NCBI RefSeq assembly: GCF_001625695.1
Contig: NZ_AUXY01000058.1
Span: forward strand, 124,001 to 188,000
Length of the DNA stretch: 64,000 bases
Source of the DNA: Pseudoalteromonas luteoviolacea H33-S
GTDB lineage: Bacteria > Pseudomonadota > Gammaproteobacteria > Enterobacterales > Alteromonadaceae
Direction: 5' to 3'
A program made the position numbers and the translations under genes. The notes under the pieces are model-generated. The model was not told the origin of the DNA and made no database searches. It saw only the letters and a list, made by a program, of their open reading frames with translations. Position 1 is the first letter of the stretch; every line of letters starts with the position of its first letter. Positions 42,917 to 52,304 of the stretch are shown here, piece after piece.

Positions 42917-45334
42917 CTAGCGAGACAGTGTTTTTAAAATATCGGCGAAAACACCCGCAGCGGTAACTTCTGCGCCTGCACCGTATCCTCTAATCACAAA
43001 AGGCTTCGGCTGATAATACTGGCTTAAAATTGCCAACGCGTTCTCACCGTCACGAATATCATATAGCGCATGTTCTGAATCGACCGCTTCAATGCCAACG
43101 CGACAAATACCCTCTTTTATACTGCCAACATAACGTAACTTCTTGCCCTCACTCGCCGCACTTTGCACGCGATCTGCAAAAGCTGCGTCCAGTTCAGGCA
43201 ACTGCGCCATAAAATCATCAACGCTAGTATCAGCCGCAAATTGCTCAGGCACAACTGGTTCGACTTCAATATCACTTAATTCAAGTTCCAAGCCTGATTC
43301 ACGTGCAATAATTAATAGCTTTCTAGCCACATCGGTACCAGATAAATCATCTCTTGGATCTGGTTCTGTAAAGCCGTTTCGCTTCGCTTGTGCAGTTGCT
43401 TCAGATAAGTTTAACCCATCTTCAATGGCACCAAACATATATGATAAAGAACCAGATAAGATCCCACTAAAGGACAGTAACTCATCCCCTGCACCAAATA
43501 GAAGCTGTAAATTATCGAGTACCGGTAATCCTGCACCGACGTTTGTTTCATATAAAAACTTGCGCCCTGATGACTGAGCAGCTTGTTGCAATGCTCGATA
43601 ATAGGCCATGTCACCTGTATTGGCTTTTTTGTTCGCAGCAACCACGTGAAAGCCTGCTTTGAGAAAGTCAGCGTATTGATCAGCCAATCGTTCAGACGAA
43701 CTACAATCAACAATAACTGGGTTGATTAGATGATTGCGCTTTACAAATTGTTCAAGTTCATTGAGGTCAAAGCCGTTATTAACCTGCTTTAACTGGCTTT
43801 CCCATTGATCAAAATCAACGCCTTCATGACTCAGCAAGCATTGCCTTGAGTTTGCCACGCCGTACAGGTTTAATTTGATATTGCGATTTGCAAGCCAGGC
43901 TTGTTGTTTTTCTAGCTGCTTAATTAACTCTTTGCCCACTAAACCACAGCCAAGTAAAAAGACATCTATTGACGGAACATGGGTGAAAAAGTTTTCATGG
44001 CACACCTTCATCGCATCTTTGCATAAGTCACCCGACACAACCGCAGATATTGCGCTTTCTGTAGAATCTTGCGCAATGGCCACGACATTAACTTGAGCTT
44101 GCGATAAAGATGCAAAAAATTTCGCCGCTAAGCCCTTATGAGACTTCATGTTGTCACCAACTAGGGTCACAATTGCAAGATCTTTACGAACTTCAACAGG
44201 TTCAATTAGGCCGGCTTGTGTTTCCAATTCAAATGCCGACTCTAAGGCGCTTAAAGCCAGAGATAAGTCGTGTTCATAAACGCAAAAGCTAATGCTAAAT
44301 TCACATGAAGATTGTGTGATTAGGACAATTGAAACGTTGTCATTGGCTAACGCACCAAATACCCTCGCAGCCATACCCACTTTGCCTTTCATACCTGGCC
44401 CTGAAACAGTCAACATAGCCAGTTTATCCAAACTTGATAAGGCCTTTACAGGTTCATCACCACCGCCTTGGGAAGAAATGAGCGAGCCGGGCACGTCTGG
44501 ATCATGCGTATTTTTGATTTCACAAGGTACATTTGTTTTCGCACACGGTAAGATGGTTTTAGGGTGTAGCACTTTAGCGCCAAAATAGGCGAGCTCCATG
44601 GCTTCTTTATAAGATAAGCGTTCAACTTTTGTCGCTTTTTTTATGAGTCTTGGATCTGCACTATACACACCGTCGACATCAGTCCATATCTGACAAATAT
44701 CTGCATTTAAACTTGCGGCCATAACCGCTGCCGAGTAATCAGAGCCATTTCGGCCTAAGGTTGTTAACTCGCCTTCGATATTGCTGCCAGTAAAGCCTGC
44801 CATAACGAAGATGCCATCACCCTTATCATTAATATGCTGGCGAACTTCAACTTTTGTTTTGTCTAAATCTACTTCTGAGTCAAGATGCTCTGGGTTCGTT
44901 TTTATACATGCTGCAGCGTCTAACGCTTTAGCATTATGTGTTTTTAACATAGAGACCATCAAGGCAACGCTAATCCGCTCACCAAAACTAATGACATATG
45001 CATTAACCGCCGCAGGGCACTGCTTAAGCAGCTTAACACCCTCCAACTTCTCACGAAGCTGATCCAACTGAGGCCAACCTAATACTTCACCATACTCAGA
45101 TTCAACTTCCTGCCTCAAACCTTCGCTGCGCGCGACAAATTCATTCCACTTAGCTGCGTATTGTTCACCTTTTTCGGCGCTTTGTGCCAAAGACACCAAA
45201 CTGTCGGTCATACCGCCTGGTGCTGATAAGACAACTACAGCCTTATCACCACCGTAATTAAGAATTAAAGATCTGACCCGCTTCAAACAAGCCATATCGG
45301 CAAGTGATGAGCCTCCGAATTTTAAAACTCGCAT
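42917..45334 (-). CDS. thrA: Bifunctional aspartokinase/homoserine dehydrogenase I
   Basis: This 805-residue protein has an N-terminal aspartokinase ([26 protein letters not shown]), two central ACT regulatory domains (about 310-450, with LVGDNMK) and a C-terminal homoserine dehydrogenase ([14 protein letters not shown], then [11 protein letters not shown] and [14 protein letters not shown]). It does the first and third steps from aspartate and is inhibited by threonine. I start at ATG 45334 to match the family; a TTG six bases upstream is in frame. An attenuator and leader peptide lie upstream. Confidence 0.97.
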   Translation of the reverse strand: MRVLKFGGSSLADMACLKRVRSLILNYGGDKAVVVLSAPGGMTDSLVSLAQSAEKGEQYAAKWNEFVARSEGLRQEVESEYGEVLGWPQLDQLREKLEGVKLLKQCPAAVNAYVISFGERISVALMVSMLKTHNAKALDAAACIKTNPEHLDSEVDLDKTKVEVRQHINDKGDGIFVMAGFTGSNIEGELTTLGRNGSDYSAAVMAASLNADICQIWTDVDGVYSADPRLIKKATKVERLSYKEAMELAYFGAKVLHPKTILPCAKTNVPCEIKNTHDPDVPGSLISSQGGGDEPVKALSSLDKLAMLTVSGPGMKGKVGMAARVFGALANDNVSIVLITQSSCEFSISFCVYEHDLSLALSALESAFELETQAGLIEPVEVRKDLAIVTLVGDNMKSHKGLAAKFFASLSQAQVNVVAIAQDSTESAISAVVSGDLCKDAMKVCHENFFTHVPSIDVFLLGCGLVGKELIKQLEKQQAWLANRNIKLNLYGVANSRQCLLSHEGVDFDQWESQLKQVNNGFDLNELEQFVKRNHLINPVIVDCSSSERLADQYADFLKAGFHVVAANKKANTGDMAYYRALQQAAQSSGRKFLYETNVGAGLPVLDNLQLLFGAGDELLSFSGILSGSLSYMFGAIEDGLNLSEATAQAKRNGFTEPDPRDDLSGTDVARKLLIIARESGLELELSDIEVEPVVPEQFAADTSVDDFMAQLPELDAAFADRVQSAASEGKKLRYVGSIKEGICRVGIEAVDSEHALYDIRDGENALAILSQYYQPKPFVIRGYGAGAEVTAAGVFADILKTLSR

Positions 45335-45360
45335 AATCAATTTTCCTCATTCCAAAACCA

Positions 45361-45397
45361 AAAAAGGCCTGTGCTCTCAGTGAGCACAGGCCTTTTT
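45361..45397 (-). terminator. thr operon attenuator
   Basis: GGCCTGTGCTC and GAGCACAGGCC form a strong stem over a 5-base loop, flanked by A5 and T5 on either strand. It lies between the leader peptide and thrA on the minus strand, in the place expected of a Rho-independent attenuator. Confidence 0.9.
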
Positions 45398-45420
45398 CAA
45401 ATATGCACGGACCTATGCCA

Positions 45421-45480
45421 CTATCCAGTGTGGATGGTGGTCGTAATAATAATTGTCACGTTACATAAAATTGGGTTCAT
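45421..45480 (-). CDS. thrL: thr operon leader peptide
   Basis: ATG at 45480 opens a 19-codon frame that translates to MNPILCNVTIIITTTIHTG and ends in TAG. It has five Thr and five Ile, of which four Ile and four Thr fall in one stretch. Such peptides stall ribosomes when threonyl- or isoleucyl-tRNA is scarce, which prevents the attenuator hairpin 24 bases downstream. The sequence differs from the E. coli ThrL but the logic is the same. The remaining gap to 45625 holds the promoter. Confidence 0.88.
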   Translation of the reverse strand: MNPILCNVTIIITTTIHTG

Positions 45481-45625
45481 GGTTTTTTGTTAACCTAACT
45501 AAAATTTGTTTATAAAATGTCTTCGTGATTTAGATTGCCCGATTTACAGTCAACCTGTCAAGACGATAAATGAAAATTAAATATGCAAAATGTTCAAGAT
45601 ACGTACAGGGATGTGAAAAGCTTAT

Positions 45626-45991
45626 CTAACGAATGCCGTATTCACTGAGTAAAGAAAGTAATTGCTCTGGCTTTACTGGTTTTTCAAGAAATTTAAGTGC
45701 GCCTAATTGAGCAACTCTCACTTTCATCTTATCTTGAATATCTGCAGATATAACCACCACATAAGTTTCTATTTTATTCGCTTTAATCGCTTCAAGGACA
45801 CCAATACCATCCAGGATCGGCATAGTTAGGTCTAAACACAGCAAATCTATTTGCGAATTTTGCAATATTTCAACAGCCTCTTGGCCGTTTTTTGCCTGAC
45901 TGATCTCAACATCAAGGTTGGAGCTCAAGCAACGCATAACTTGCTTACGTGCGACAGTAGAGTCGTCACACACTAACACGGAGTAGCTCAT
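45626..45991 (-). CDS. Single-domain CheY-like response regulator
   Basis: This 121-residue receiver domain has VLVCDDSTVARKQ (acidic pair near 9-10), phospho-Asp near 54 (LCLDLTMPILDGIG) and Lys near 104 (EKPVKPEQL). There is no output domain, so it would signal through a protein partner. It is divergent from a histidine kinase gene 209 bases away and may be its partner. Confidence 0.93.
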   Translation of the reverse strand: MSYSVLVCDDSTVARKQVMRCLSSNLDVEISQAKNGQEAVEILQNSQIDLLCLDLTMPILDGIGVLEAIKANKIETYVVVISADIQDKMKVRVAQLGALKFLEKPVKPEQLLSLLSEYGIR

Positions 45992-46200
45992 AAGAAGGTA
46001 AATCTTTATTGTTCTAGTAACAAATAAACGTTATTGTTGTCCTAATCTTATAACACAATAATCAACATCCAGTAAGTTTTTTATATACTCTTATATGTTG
46101 TAAAGATAGCAAGATAAACATTTATTTTTAGCCATTTATTGGCTAACTTTAAGTTTAACACGTGTGCTATAACATGGTCGTCAGGAGCTAAGAACTCTCC

Positions 46201-47961
46201 ATGCTACAGAAAAGTCTGTCCAAAAAACTACTAACAAACGTTCTGTCAGTTTACTTTCTACTAACGTTCGTCGTCACTTGTGGACAAGTGGTTGCAGAAT
46301 ATGTCAATACCAAAGACTACATTCGTAACGAACTGACTATGTTACAGAAAACATTCAGCCGCAGCCTTACTCGTGCGATATGGGAATTAAACACAAAGCA
46401 AACGGTCACCACCGCAGAGGGCTTGCTTGCAATACCCATGATTGAAGGGATCATCGTGCGTGATGACAGTGGTGAAATCATCTCGCAACTTGGCCGCTCC
46501 TTGAACATTCATGAGCTCTACAGCCAACAACTTGTACAAGAAGAAGCCCTCATTGAAGATACGCCTTCAGGGCTGTTTGGTTACACCTTTCCACTCATTT
46601 TCGAATTCTCTGGCCGTGCCACGCAAGTCGGCGACGTCACGCTATTTTCAAGCCGAGAAGTAGTCTTTAGCCGGATCATGATCTCTATCTATTTCTTGAT
46701 AGGGAATGCCATGGTCAAAACAACCTTCTTAATTATTCTATTTTTGTTAGCGTTTAGAAAACTGCTCACCGAGCCGCTAACGGATTTGACTGAGCAAATT
46801 GAAGATTTTGAAGTAGATAATGTGGATGGCCACAAGATTGACATCGATACCACCGAGCGAAATGAGCTGAAAGTCATGGAAGAGGCATTCAACAAGCTCA
46901 TAGATAAAGTGGCTGAATATCGAAAGCAATTGGACCAAACCCAAAAAGAGCTCATCATTAGTAATGAAAAGTTAGATCAACATAATATTCAACTTGAACA
47001 AGAAGTCGCGAGGAAAACCTCCAATCTCAGCCAAGCGATGATGGACCTCCAACAACAAAAATATGAATTAGAAAAACAAAAACTGACATTAACCGAAGAA
47101 ATTGATCTCAGACGTCAAACAGAAGAAGAACTACTGACTAAGCAAAATGAATTGGAAAAATATGTCGACGAGCTCAATATGGCCCAAGAGCGCTTAGTTG
47201 GCTCTGAAAAAATGGCAGCACTTGGCGGGCTTGTAGCAGGTATAACACATGACATTAATACACCAGTCGGTATTGGCGTAACCGCAACGTCTTTCTTGCA
47301 AGAACGCTTAGACCAACTAGAGGCCGCTTACAAAGAAAAAACGCTATCACCTAAAGCGTTAGAAGAATTTATGCATGAAGCGAAGCAAAGTGCGAGCTTA
47401 CTCACCAACAACTTAGCACGCGCTTCTGAGCTTGTGGCCAGCTTTAAACAAATTGCCGTCGACCAAGCAAGTGAAGCCGTTCGAACCATTAATTTTCAGC
47501 AATATTTGGAAGAAGTGTTGCGCTCATTGCACCCCAAGCTGAAAAAAACAGCACACGAAGTTAACATAGACTGCCCTGCTGATCTTACCCTCAACTTACC
47601 AGCGGGTGCTATCAGCCAAATATTTACCAACTTGATAATGAACTCTTTAATCCACGGGTTTGAAGGGGTCAATAAAGGCACCATTGATATTCAAATCACA
47701 GATGACAACGATGATGTAAAAATCGTATACAAAGACAATGGTAAAGGTGTATCTGCAGCACAACTAGAAAAACTGTTTGATCCATTCTTTACCACTAAAC
47801 GAGATCAAGGAGGTAGTGGTTTGGGAACTCACATCACATTCAATCTTGTGAAGCAAACTCTCAATGGCGATATCGAAGTCAGTTCAGAAGAGGGAGAAGG
47901 TCTTACCTACCACATTCGTTTTCCAAAAGAAATGAAAGCACAGCAGGCTATGTTTAGCTAA
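46201..47961 (+). CDS. Membrane sensor histidine kinase
   Basis: This 586-residue protein has a transmembrane segment near 15-33, a periplasmic sensor region, and a second transmembrane segment near 160-180. A HAMP-like stretch (about 185-245), a long coiled coil (about 240-335) and the kinase core follow. Phospho-His is near 350 (AGITHDINTPVG, the HDINTP variant of the H-box), with ATPase motifs NLIMNSLIHGF, DNGKGV and GSGLGTHITFNL. The signal is unknown. AGGAG lies upstream of the ATG but somewhat far. Receiver-only regulator at 45626 is the obvious partner candidate. Confidence 0.93.
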   Translation: MLQKSLSKKLLTNVLSVYFLLTFVVTCGQVVAEYVNTKDYIRNELTMLQKTFSRSLTRAIWELNTKQTVTTAEGLLAIPMIEGIIVRDDSGEIISQLGRSLNIHELYSQQLVQEEALIEDTPSGLFGYTFPLIFEFSGRATQVGDVTLFSSREVVFSRIMISIYFLIGNAMVKTTFLIILFLLAFRKLLTEPLTDLTEQIEDFEVDNVDGHKIDIDTTERNELKVMEEAFNKLIDKVAEYRKQLDQTQKELIISNEKLDQHNIQLEQEVARKTSNLSQAMMDLQQQKYELEKQKLTLTEEIDLRRQTEEELLTKQNELEKYVDELNMAQERLVGSEKMAALGGLVAGITHDINTPVGIGVTATSFLQERLDQLEAAYKEKTLSPKALEEFMHEAKQSASLLTNNLARASELVASFKQIAVDQASEAVRTINFQQYLEEVLRSLHPKLKKTAHEVNIDCPADLTLNLPAGAISQIFTNLIMNSLIHGFEGVNKGTIDIQITDDNDDVKIVYKDNGKGVSAAQLEKLFDPFFTTKRDQGGSGLGTHITFNLVKQTLNGDIEVSSEEGEGLTYHIRFPKEMKAQQAMFS

Positions 47962-47962
47962 C

Positions 47963-47983
47963 CTCACGCTCTTAGGGCGTGAG
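47963..47983 (+). terminator. Terminator after the histidine kinase
   Basis: CTCACGC and GCGTGAG pair over a 7-base loop just after the kinase stop codon. No strong T run is adjacent, though TTTTTT lies some 10 bases on. Confidence 0.5.
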
Positions 47984-48111
47984 TAAAGCACTTTTTTCAC
48001 GCCCAAATAACCTGTCGCTTTTTAAAATAACCAGCTCGATAATTTTCGTTTTGCCCAGCCCAATAGGTTTGCTATGATGCAAGTCGATTTTTAACTTGGA
48101 TATTTGAATAT

Positions 48112-49020
48112 ATGTGGTTCAGCAACCTAATCTGTTACCGTTTTAAACAAGATGTTTCGTACACACAAGAAGACTTTGAAAAAGCACTAGAGCAAGACAT
48201 ATTTCGCGCTTGTGGTAGCCAAGATATGAGCACCTTTGGTTGGGTAAACGCATTAGGGAAACACGGTCAAACCCTGTCTCACTTTTCACAAAACAGCATT
48301 CTTTTGTGTGCTAAACGCGAAGAAAAAGTCCTTCCTGCTGCCGTTATTAATGACATGGTTGCAGAAAAAGTAGAGCAAATTGAGCGTGAAGAAAACCGCC
48401 CAGTTAAGAAAAAAGAAAAAGACGAGCTCAAAGAAAATATCTTAGCAACATTGCTCCCTCAAGCATTTAAAAAGTCGAGCTTACAATTTGCTTTTATCGA
48501 CCAAGAAAGTGGTTGGGTGATTGTAAATAGCGCGAGCTTTAACAAAGCCGAAGAGATGATGGCCTTGTTGCGTAAATCTTTGGGTACCTTGCCTATCGTG
48601 CCAGCATTTGCAAACTACGACCTAGATGTATTTTTAACTGACTGGTTGACTAAATTTGAGGCACCTGAAGGATTTGCCATTGGTAATGACGCTGAATTGC
48701 AAGATGCTGCCGATGAAGGCGCACAGGTTAAACTAAAACAACATGACCTAGCTAGCGACGAAATTAAGCTTCACTTAGAAAATGGTAAGCGTGTTACCAA
48801 GCTTGCATTGGATTGGAAAGAGCGTGTTCAATTCTTATTGCAAAATGATGGCTCAATCAAACGTGTTAGCTACAACGACGCACTCAAAGAGCAAAACGCG
48901 GATATTCCAAAAGAAGACTTGGCAATCAAACTAGACGCTGACTTTATCCTCGTTTCTGAAGAGGTCAAAGAGTTGCTCGAAGACCTCACCAAAGAGCTTG
49001 GTGAAAAAGACGACCTATAA
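48112..49020 (+). CDS. rdgC: Recombination-associated protein RdgC
   Basis: This 302-residue protein matches E. coli RdgC in length and opening (MWFSNLICYRF) and has GWVNALGKHG near 41 and LLPQAFKKSS near 115. RdgC forms a ring-shaped dimer around DNA and restrains RecA. Monocistronic, with a strong terminator at 49027-49048. Confidence 0.96.
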   Translation: MWFSNLICYRFKQDVSYTQEDFEKALEQDIFRACGSQDMSTFGWVNALGKHGQTLSHFSQNSILLCAKREEKVLPAAVINDMVAEKVEQIEREENRPVKKKEKDELKENILATLLPQAFKKSSLQFAFIDQESGWVIVNSASFNKAEEMMALLRKSLGTLPIVPAFANYDLDVFLTDWLTKFEAPEGFAIGNDAELQDAADEGAQVKLKQHDLASDEIKLHLENGKRVTKLALDWKERVQFLLQNDGSIKRVSYNDALKEQNADIPKEDLAIKLDADFILVSEEVKELLEDLTKELGEKDDL

Positions 49021-49026
49021 TAGACA

Positions 49027-49048
49027 AAAGGGCCAACAGGCCCTTTTT
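49027..49048 (+). terminator. Terminator of rdgC
   Basis: AAAGGGCC, loop AACA, GGCCC and TTTTT. A typical intrinsic terminator, which may also serve the convergent HDOD gene because A4 flanks the other side. Confidence 0.9.
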
Positions 49049-49065
49049 ACTTTAAATAATCCGCC

Positions 49066-49905
49066 TTAGGCAAACATCGACTTCACACCCGTTAGCAAGT
49101 CTAAATACGCATCATCCGTAAACATATCAATAGAGCGAAGCACACCTTTTTCTTCATAGACCCCAAGTGCAGCAGCTTTATCTGACACTTGTAGAATGCC
49201 CTCTACAATGGCCCCTGCACGAATAAAGTCAACGTAGCAAACGTGTTCTGGCTTATAATTCGGATTCGCCCAGCTCTCTGCAACTTCAACAAAGTCATCA
49301 GTAAAGCCCCACTCACGCATAATCGCTCCGCCAATGCGCCCTGCTAACTTTTGGATTGCATGCGCTAAGAAACTGGGGTTGGCGAACACTTCTGGGTGCT
49401 TTTCAGCCTCAGTTAAAATTGGCAAAACCCCAATGTTAAACACCAAAGATGCCAACGTAATGGTATCTTTATTCAGTGAAGTATGCTTGTTTAAACGTAG
49501 ATAAAACTCCATGGTGGAAATAGCCTGGCAGGCAACTTTTAACGTTTTTTGCCATGCCTTATCCATGTAGGTTTTGATTAACTTATTGTTAGAAACAAAC
49601 AACTGCTCCATCGCCATCGCCGTTGCGATGTTTTTAATTTGCCGCAAGCCGATTCGGGTCACAGCCTGATTGAGCGTATTGACTTTAATAGAGCGCCCCA
49701 TAAAGCCACTGTTTGCAACCTTAATCATACGTGCAGCCAATGCTGGATCATGAGAAATGACATCCGCCATTTGCAACAAGTTTACTTCAGGGTCGTCGGC
49801 AGCCTGACGGACTCGAACAGCAACTTCGGGGAGTGTAGGTAAGACAAGTGTGTCATTATTGATTTTATCGACAAGAATGGTAAGTAATGCGTTTTCTGTA
49901 GACAT
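49066..49905 (-). CDS. HDOD-domain signalling protein
   Basis: This 279-residue protein carries an HDOD domain for nearly its whole length: LPTLPEVAVRVRQAADDPE, ISHDPALAARMIKVANSGFMG in order, and VTRIGLRQIKNIA. HDOD proteins resemble HD phosphohydrolases without the metal-binding histidine-aspartate set and act as signalling scaffolds, often with cyclic di-GMP or chemosensory systems. The output partner is not visible. Confidence 0.92.
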   Translation of the reverse strand: MSTENALLTILVDKINNDTLVLPTLPEVAVRVRQAADDPEVNLLQMADVISHDPALAARMIKVANSGFMGRSIKVNTLNQAVTRIGLRQIKNIATAMAMEQLFVSNNKLIKTYMDKAWQKTLKVACQAISTMEFYLRLNKHTSLNKDTITLASLVFNIGVLPILTEAEKHPEVFANPSFLAHAIQKLAGRIGGAIMREWGFTDDFVEVAESWANPNYKPEHVCYVDFIRAGAIVEGILQVSDKAAALGVYEEKGVLRSIDMFTDDAYLDLLTGVKSMFA

Positions 49906-50123
49906 ATGGTCAAGTCCTTTAAATTCGCCACTTAACTATGGCCTTATAATTTTTACTGCTTTAAGTATTGTCTAACTTCTCGATAAAGTTAAGAAAAGTA
50001 TAAAAATTATTCTTAGCATTTAGGCGTGAATAAATACTTTGTTTTAACTGTTTGCTCAATTGCTATTTTTTAAGCATCATAGATGCCTCACAATCATAAT
50101 AACTAAAATCTCAAGGGTAAATG

Positions 50124-51809
50124 ATGAAACTTTCTAAACTATCCAGTGCTATTTTGGTCGCCTCAGGCTTGCTAGTAAGCGCGTGCTCTCAACAACCATC
50201 AGAAAAAGCAGATACTAAGCAAGCAGAAAAGCAATCCTCTGCAACACATTCATTAATAAATGTTGATCAGCAACGACTCAATATTTATACCGAGGTCACC
50301 TTAACAAGTGATTTGAGTCACCTTAATGACAACCAGAAAAAGATGATTTCACTGCTCATTGATGCATCAAAAATAATGGATGATTTATTTTGGAAACAAG
50401 CTTTCGGTCAAAATAAATCCGCATTCCTAGCGGGCATCGAGGATGACAAAGTACGCCAATTTGCCGACATTAATTATGGTCCTTGGGACCGTTTAGATGG
50501 CGACAAAGTATTTCTGAGCGGGTTTGAAGAAAAAACACCCGGCGCACAGTTTTACCCAAGTGATATGACTAAAGCGGAGTTAAACCAAGCTGAATTTAAA
50601 GACAAGCAAGGTCTTTACTCCATGGTAAAAAGAGATGAGCAAGGAAACCTATATTCCGTACCCTACGCCACTGAATATAGAGCTGAGCTAGAACAAGCTG
50701 CAAACCTGCTCAGACAAGCAAGCTCATTGGCTGTAGATAAGCAGTTTTCTAACTACTTAAACCTTCGCGCAGATGCCTTATTAAATAACAGCTATCAACC
50801 TTCTGATTTTGCATGGATGGAGATGAAAAATAACCCCATCGATGTTGTCATCGGCCCGATTGAGACATACGAGGACCAATTATTTGGCTATCGCAGTGCA
50901 TTTGAGTCTTATGTATTAATTAAGGACTTAGCATGGAGTGAGCGTTTAGCTAAATTTGCGGCCTTTTTACCAGAACTTCAAACAGGTCTACCAGTTGCGC
51001 AAAAATACAAGCAAGAAGTACCGGGATCAGATGCAGATCTCAACGCCTATGATGTAGTTTACTATGCAGGTCACTCAAACGCAGGCAGTAAAACAATTGC
51101 CATCAACCTCCCTAACGATGAGCAAGTACAATTAGAAAAGGGTACCCGTCGACTTCAGCTTAAAAACGCAATGCGTGCTAAGTTTGATAAAATTTTAGTC
51201 CCTATCGCAGACGAACTGATTGTGCCCGAGCAGCGCAAGCACATTACCTTTAACGCATTTTTTGCCAACACCATGTTTCATGAGGTAGCCCATGGCCTAG
51301 GCATTAAAAATACCATCACCGGCAAGGGCACGGTTCGACAATCATTGCAAGAGCACGCCAGTGCAATCGAAGAAGGCAAAGCCGATATCCTAGGTTTGTA
51401 TATGGTTGAGCAGCTTTTGAAAAAAGGCGAAATTACTGAAGGTACTTTGGAAGATTATTACGTCACTTTTATGGCCGGTATATTCCGATCAGTGCGCTTT
51501 GGTGCATCCAGTGCACACGGCAAAGCCAATATGATCCGCTTTAATTTCTTTAAACAAGAGGGCGCGTTTTCTAAAAATGCACAAGGTCTTTATCAGGTAG
51601 ATATGGATAAAATGGGCGCCGCCATGGAGAAATTATCAAACTTGATCCTCACATTACAAGGAGAGGGTGATTACCACAAAGTCGACCAACTCATTGCAAC
51701 CCACGGTGATATAAAAGCTGAGCTGCAAGCTGACTTAGATAAACTTGCAGATGCGAATATCCCAGTAGATGTGACATTTAAACAAGGTAAAGCCGTATTG
51801 GGCCTTTAG
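50124..51809 (+). CDS. M49-like (dipeptidyl peptidase III-related) lipoprotein
   Basis: This 561-residue protein begins with a lipoprotein signal (lipobox LVSAC, Cys near 21), so it is anchored at the periplasmic side of a membrane. The zinc site is FHEVAHGLG near 388-396, with the second motif EEGKADILGLY about 50 residues on. Both match the M49 family, except that M49 usually reads HExxGH, whereas this has the five-residue HExxH form known from a few bacterial members. I use ATG 50124, six bases from AAGGG, rather than the ATG three bases earlier. Confidence 0.85.
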   Translation: MKLSKLSSAILVASGLLVSACSQQPSEKADTKQAEKQSSATHSLINVDQQRLNIYTEVTLTSDLSHLNDNQKKMISLLIDASKIMDDLFWKQAFGQNKSAFLAGIEDDKVRQFADINYGPWDRLDGDKVFLSGFEEKTPGAQFYPSDMTKAELNQAEFKDKQGLYSMVKRDEQGNLYSVPYATEYRAELEQAANLLRQASSLAVDKQFSNYLNLRADALLNNSYQPSDFAWMEMKNNPIDVVIGPIETYEDQLFGYRSAFESYVLIKDLAWSERLAKFAAFLPELQTGLPVAQKYKQEVPGSDADLNAYDVVYYAGHSNAGSKTIAINLPNDEQVQLEKGTRRLQLKNAMRAKFDKILVPIADELIVPEQRKHITFNAFFANTMFHEVAHGLGIKNTITGKGTVRQSLQEHASAIEEGKADILGLYMVEQLLKKGEITEGTLEDYYVTFMAGIFRSVRFGASSAHGKANMIRFNFFKQEGAFSKNAQGLYQVDMDKMGAAMEKLSNLILTLQGEGDYHKVDQLIATHGDIKAELQADLDKLADANIPVDVTFKQGKAVLGL

Positions 51810-51814
51810 CCATG

Positions 51815-51842
51815 AAAGGCGCTACAGTGCGAGCGCCTTTTT
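51815..51842. terminator. Bidirectional terminator
   Basis: AAAGGCGC (51815-51822) pairs with GCGCCTTT (51833-51840) followed by T residues, between the M49-like gene and the convergent HIT gene, whose stop it overlaps. Confidence 0.75.
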
Positions 51843-52217
51843 CAATTCTATAAGCTGCTCATCCGTATACGGTATTGCAGGATGCAGACCCCAAACAGGT
51901 TTTGGCCACGCGACATCATGCGTAAAACGCGCAATATGGTGTACATGTAACTGTGGCACCATATTACCAAGGGCAGCGACATTGAGCTTTTCAGGTGTAA
52001 AAACTGCCATTAACAATTCACTCAACTGCTTTGACTCCTGCCAAAACTGCTGTTGCTGCTGCTCATTTAAATCAATGATCTCACGCGCGCCATCGACTTT
52101 AGGGACCAGAATAAACCAAGGGAATTGGCTATCATTCATTAAAAGCACCGTACTTAAAGGCCACTGCGCTAATTCAATGCAATCTCTTTGTAATTCTGGG
52201 GCAAGTTCAAATGCCAT
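51822..52217 (-). CDS. HIT-domain protein
   Basis: This 131-residue histidine-triad protein has WFILVPKVDGAREI and the active-site stretch PQLHVHHIARF, where the first histidine of the standard triad is Gln, a form common in this HIT subgroup. Such proteins hydrolyse nucleoside phosphate esters or dinucleoside polyphosphates. The substrate cannot be read from sequence. Confidence 0.93.
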   Translation of the reverse strand: MAFELAPELQRDCIELAQWPLSTVLLMNDSQFPWFILVPKVDGAREIIDLNEQQQQQFWQESKQLSELLMAVFTPEKLNVAALGNMVPQLHVHHIARFTHDVAWPKPVWGLHPAIPYTDEQLIELKKALAL

Positions 52218-52235
52218 TTTTTCTACTCCGATAAA

Positions 52236-52260
52236 AAAGCAGATAACGAGTATCTGCTTT
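52236..52260 (-). terminator. Terminator of the M17 aminopeptidase gene
   Basis: AAAGCAGATA and TATCTGCTTT pair over a 5-base loop. On the minus strand a T6 run follows. Confidence 0.85.
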
Positions 52261-52304
52261 AAGGTAATTTTACTTAGTTAGAGCACAAAAGACTCTATCA
52301 ATCC

